Positions 62,207 through 64,000 of a DNA stretch of 64,000 bases are shown here, piece by piece. The notes beneath the pieces were generated by a model, which was not told the origin of the DNA, did not search any database, and saw nothing but the letters and a program-made list of their open reading frames with translations. The stretch is from JBGSKV01 sp041740975 (lineage in GTDB: Bacteria > Bdellovibrionota_B > Oligoflexia > Oligoflexales > JALZUQ01), in assembly GCA_041740975.1 (NCBI GenBank), contig JBGSKV010000042.1, positions 1 through 64,000 of the forward strand, written 5' to 3'. The first letter of the stretch is position 1; each line of letters starts with the position of its first letter. Made by a program: the position numbers and the translations under genes.

Positions 62207-62941
62207 ATGAATCATATTTATATAACTTTAGCATTTTCTATATTCATTTCTAGCACAACATTACTAGCAGATAAAAGTATTGAATCTCTGCAAAAGCAGC
62301 TTGAAAGTAAGGCAAACACAGGTAAAGCAGACGCACAGACCAAGCAAATCATGAACGATGCGACAGAAAACCTTCGTAAAAGTAATATACTGAAAACAAT
62401 TAAGAAAGTTGGTGACAAAGCCCCGGACTTTCTTCTCCCAGACATACATAAAAATAAAGTTTCACTGGCCGAAACTCGCAAAAAAGGCCCCGTTGTCGTA
62501 ACTTTTTATCGCGGTGGTTGGTGTCCTTATTGTAATATTCAACTTCGTGCTTATCAGAAAGCATATCCTGAATTCAAAAAACGTGGCGCAACACTGATAG
62601 CTATTTCACCCGATGTTTTTGACGAAGCCAACAAAACCAGCACAACTAACGCGTTGGAGTTTCTGGTACTGACGGACAAAGATAATACCGTCGCAAAGTC
62701 CTATGGACTTACATTCGAAGTCCCCGAGACTCTAAAGACACTTTATAAGAAATTTGGGATAGACTTAGAGAAAAGCCAAGAAAATAACAAATGGGAACTC
62801 CCTATTCCAGCCACCTACGTTATCGGCTCTAATGGAAGTATTGAATACGTATTTGCAGATGTGGACTATAAAAAACGCGCTGAAACAAAAGATTTGTTGC
62901 TCGCAATTGACAAAATTGCAGCTGATTCGAAAACGAAATAA
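62207..62941 (+). CDS. Exported peroxiredoxin-like (AhpC/TSA) protein
   Basis: The 244-residue protein has a signal peptide (MNHIYITLAFSIFISSTTLL) and a helical segment, then a thioredoxin-fold peroxiredoxin-like domain: GDKAPDFLLPDIHKNKVSL, VTFYRGGWCPYCN with C106 and C109, and IAISPD. WCPYC with two cysteines one turn apart differs from classical peroxiredoxins and suggests a peroxiredoxin-like or thiol-oxidoreductase role outside the cytoplasm. It stands alone, with no reductase gene nearby. Confidence 0.85.
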   Translation: MNHIYITLAFSIFISSTTLLADKSIESLQKQLESKANTGKADAQTKQIMNDATENLRKSNILKTIKKVGDKAPDFLLPDIHKNKVSLAETRKKGPVVVTFYRGGWCPYCNIQLRAYQKAYPEFKKRGATLIAISPDVFDEANKTSTTNALEFLVLTDKDNTVAKSYGLTFEVPETLKTLYKKFGIDLEKSQENNKWELPIPATYVIGSNGSIEYVFADVDYKKRAETKDLLLAIDKIAADSKTK

Positions 62942-63033
62942 CTTTGAATTTATCGACCTGATTAGTACTTTAAAAGGAAAATGCGCTAAACACTCGCGCC
63001 AGCTTATCCCTTCAAAAGAGCTCGCCCAAGATT

Positions 63034-63981
63034 TCATTGGCCTTCAATTGGTAGGCGACTGTCGCTTTCCAAATAGCGTTGAAATGTAAATGGAGTTATT
63101 TTTGGATCCAGCGCAGAGTAACATCTTTTCGCAATTTCATTGACAACTCTAATACTCTCTTTAATTCCTCTCAAAGCCTCCGAATCACCGGCACAATTAC
63201 CAATTGCATTCGTCATCGGGACTGCAAAATTTGAATTAAGCTCACTCATTTTAAATTTCTTGCATATATCTTGAATCTTTTTGAGTGAAGCAAACTTATT
63301 CGGTACATTTTTCAAATGGCTTATCTCTTTTTCCATTCGGCTTTTGACAGCTCTGGTGATAACTTTAACGGAGTGTTTGTTGGCCCTTGTAAATTTAAAT
63401 GCATCTTTAGTGGCATTAAATACGATGTTACCAACTCCACACATCGCATCCAGAACTGCTCCCGTGCAAGAATTTCTCTCTTGGCTTTCATCCGGTACAA
63501 AACTTGCGAACTCATTGATACCTTCGTGCAAACTTTTTATAACTTCAGGCTCCCCCAAAATGACGCCCGCATTATCCCCAGTTTCCGTAACTTCCAACGC
63601 AACAAATCCGACGGGCGTGGCTTTAAGTGCAACTTTTCCTACGTTAAAGAATGACTTAACGGCGCATCTTCCCGTAGCTTTAAGCACAATCGTCGCGACT
63701 TCCCAGGGCGCTTGTTCCTTTTTGTTTATGGCTTTTTCGGCAGCAGCGATATTATGAAGGACCGTATTTATGGCGAACTCAGTATTCACCCCCTTCATAT
63801 GTTGATCAGCGTCACAAATATTCGCTCCAGACTCCCCAGACCAACGAATACTTTTGGCGAGATTATAGGCTTCAAGACAAGCATCATATGCTAAACGCAA
63901 AGCATCGCCTTTACTAAAGGCCCACTTAGCATCTTTGACCTTCTCGTCGCATTTTTTTACCTTATTATCTAATTCACTCAT
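63034..63981 (-). CDS. Unrecognised mostly helical protein (possibly 5'-truncated at the window edge)
   Basis: The 315 residues shown have ten or more scattered cysteines, charged helices at both ends and a more hydrophobic, Gly/Val-rich middle (CAVKSFFNVGKVALKATPVGFVALEV). There is no signal peptide if translation starts at the ATG at 63981. The frame stays open upstream to the edge (six more codons) and no ribosome site is visible, so the gene may begin outside the window. I do not recognise any family. It is convergent with the peroxiredoxin-like gene, 92 bp away. Confidence 0.6.
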   Translation of the reverse strand: MSELDNKVKKCDEKVKDAKWAFSKGDALRLAYDACLEAYNLAKSIRWSGESGANICDADQHMKGVNTEFAINTVLHNIAAAEKAINKKEQAPWEVATIVLKATGRCAVKSFFNVGKVALKATPVGFVALEVTETGDNAGVILGEPEVIKSLHEGINEFASFVPDESQERNSCTGAVLDAMCGVGNIVFNATKDAFKFTRANKHSVKVITRAVKSRMEKEISHLKNVPNKFASLKKIQDICKKFKMSELNSNFAVPMTNAIGNCAGDSEALRGIKESIRVVNEIAKRCYSALDPKITPFTFQRYLESDSRLPIEGQ

Positions 63982-64000
63982 AAAGAATGGACAGCTAGAT

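Overview
This window is an ordinary-looking bacterial chromosome segment with tightly packed genes on both strands. GC content looks like the mid-40s percent by eye, and I recognised no tRNA, rRNA, CRISPR array, prophage or transposase. Several features together suggest a Gram-negative predator or delta-proteobacterium-like lineage, most plausibly Bdellovibrionota/Oligoflexia. These are many TPR-plus-beta-barrel and OmpA-like envelope proteins, Hanks-type Ser/Thr kinases with PEGA-like tails, a RicT/PSP1 gene beside holB and tmk, a class II DAHP synthase, and a HAD-IG 5'-nucleotidase. The taxonomic call is inference from gene content, not from a marker gene.

Layout. 0-11 kb holds housekeeping genes: hutI, a tyrS-greA pair, ubiE/menG, engB, mutL-miaA, plus small secreted proteins and one lipoprotein with an HExxH motif. 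11-19 kb is one huge reverse-strand gene (2632 codons) for a secreted protein with about 840 residues of thrombospondin type-3 calcium repeats, running in frame into an OmpA-type barrel and peptidoglycan-binding domain. 19-29 kb has secreted proteins of unknown role, an E3-E2 dehydrogenase pair, an FrpC-like calcium protein, a zinc protease with a P domain, chorismate mutase, and a class II DAHP synthase overlapping a DUF2238 membrane gene. 29.8-33 kb is a haem operon (hemX-like, hemA, hemC). 33-43 kb has rlmN, a barrel protein, the tmk-holB-ricT operon, a Ser/Thr kinase, a flavin reductase and xseAB. 43-61 kb is dominated by signalling and envelope genes: a PP2C phosphatase/GYF-like/TPR-barrel operon, a DUF429 protein divergent from a second TPR-barrel gene, a PilZ/5'-nucleotidase pair, and a long co-directional run of kinase, two paralogous PEGA-like envelope proteins, coaE and a Ski2-like helicase. 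61-64 kb has a HIT hydrolase, an exported peroxiredoxin-like protein and an unrecognised gene running toward the window edge.

The most unusual signal is non-coding. Two composite elements of about 600 bp, at about 32.92-33.53 kb and 40.27-40.87 kb, lie in opposite orientation directly after stop codons. Each has a near-identical intrinsic terminator, a 45-bp hairpin stem whose sequence differs strongly between the copies while staying self-complementary around a conserved 90-nt loop, an adjacent module of about 85-90 bp that is flipped between the copies, a third long imperfect hairpin, and similar terminal inverted repeats. This looks like a covarying structured RNA or a palindromic mobile or recombining element. 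I could not assign it to a family.

Functionally, the 38-58 kb stretch could form a phospho-signalling circuit acting on the envelope: kinases at 38.4 and 52.6 kb, a PP2C phosphatase at 46.7 kb, and operon partners that are secreted or outer-membrane TPR and PEGA proteins. That link is inference from gene order.
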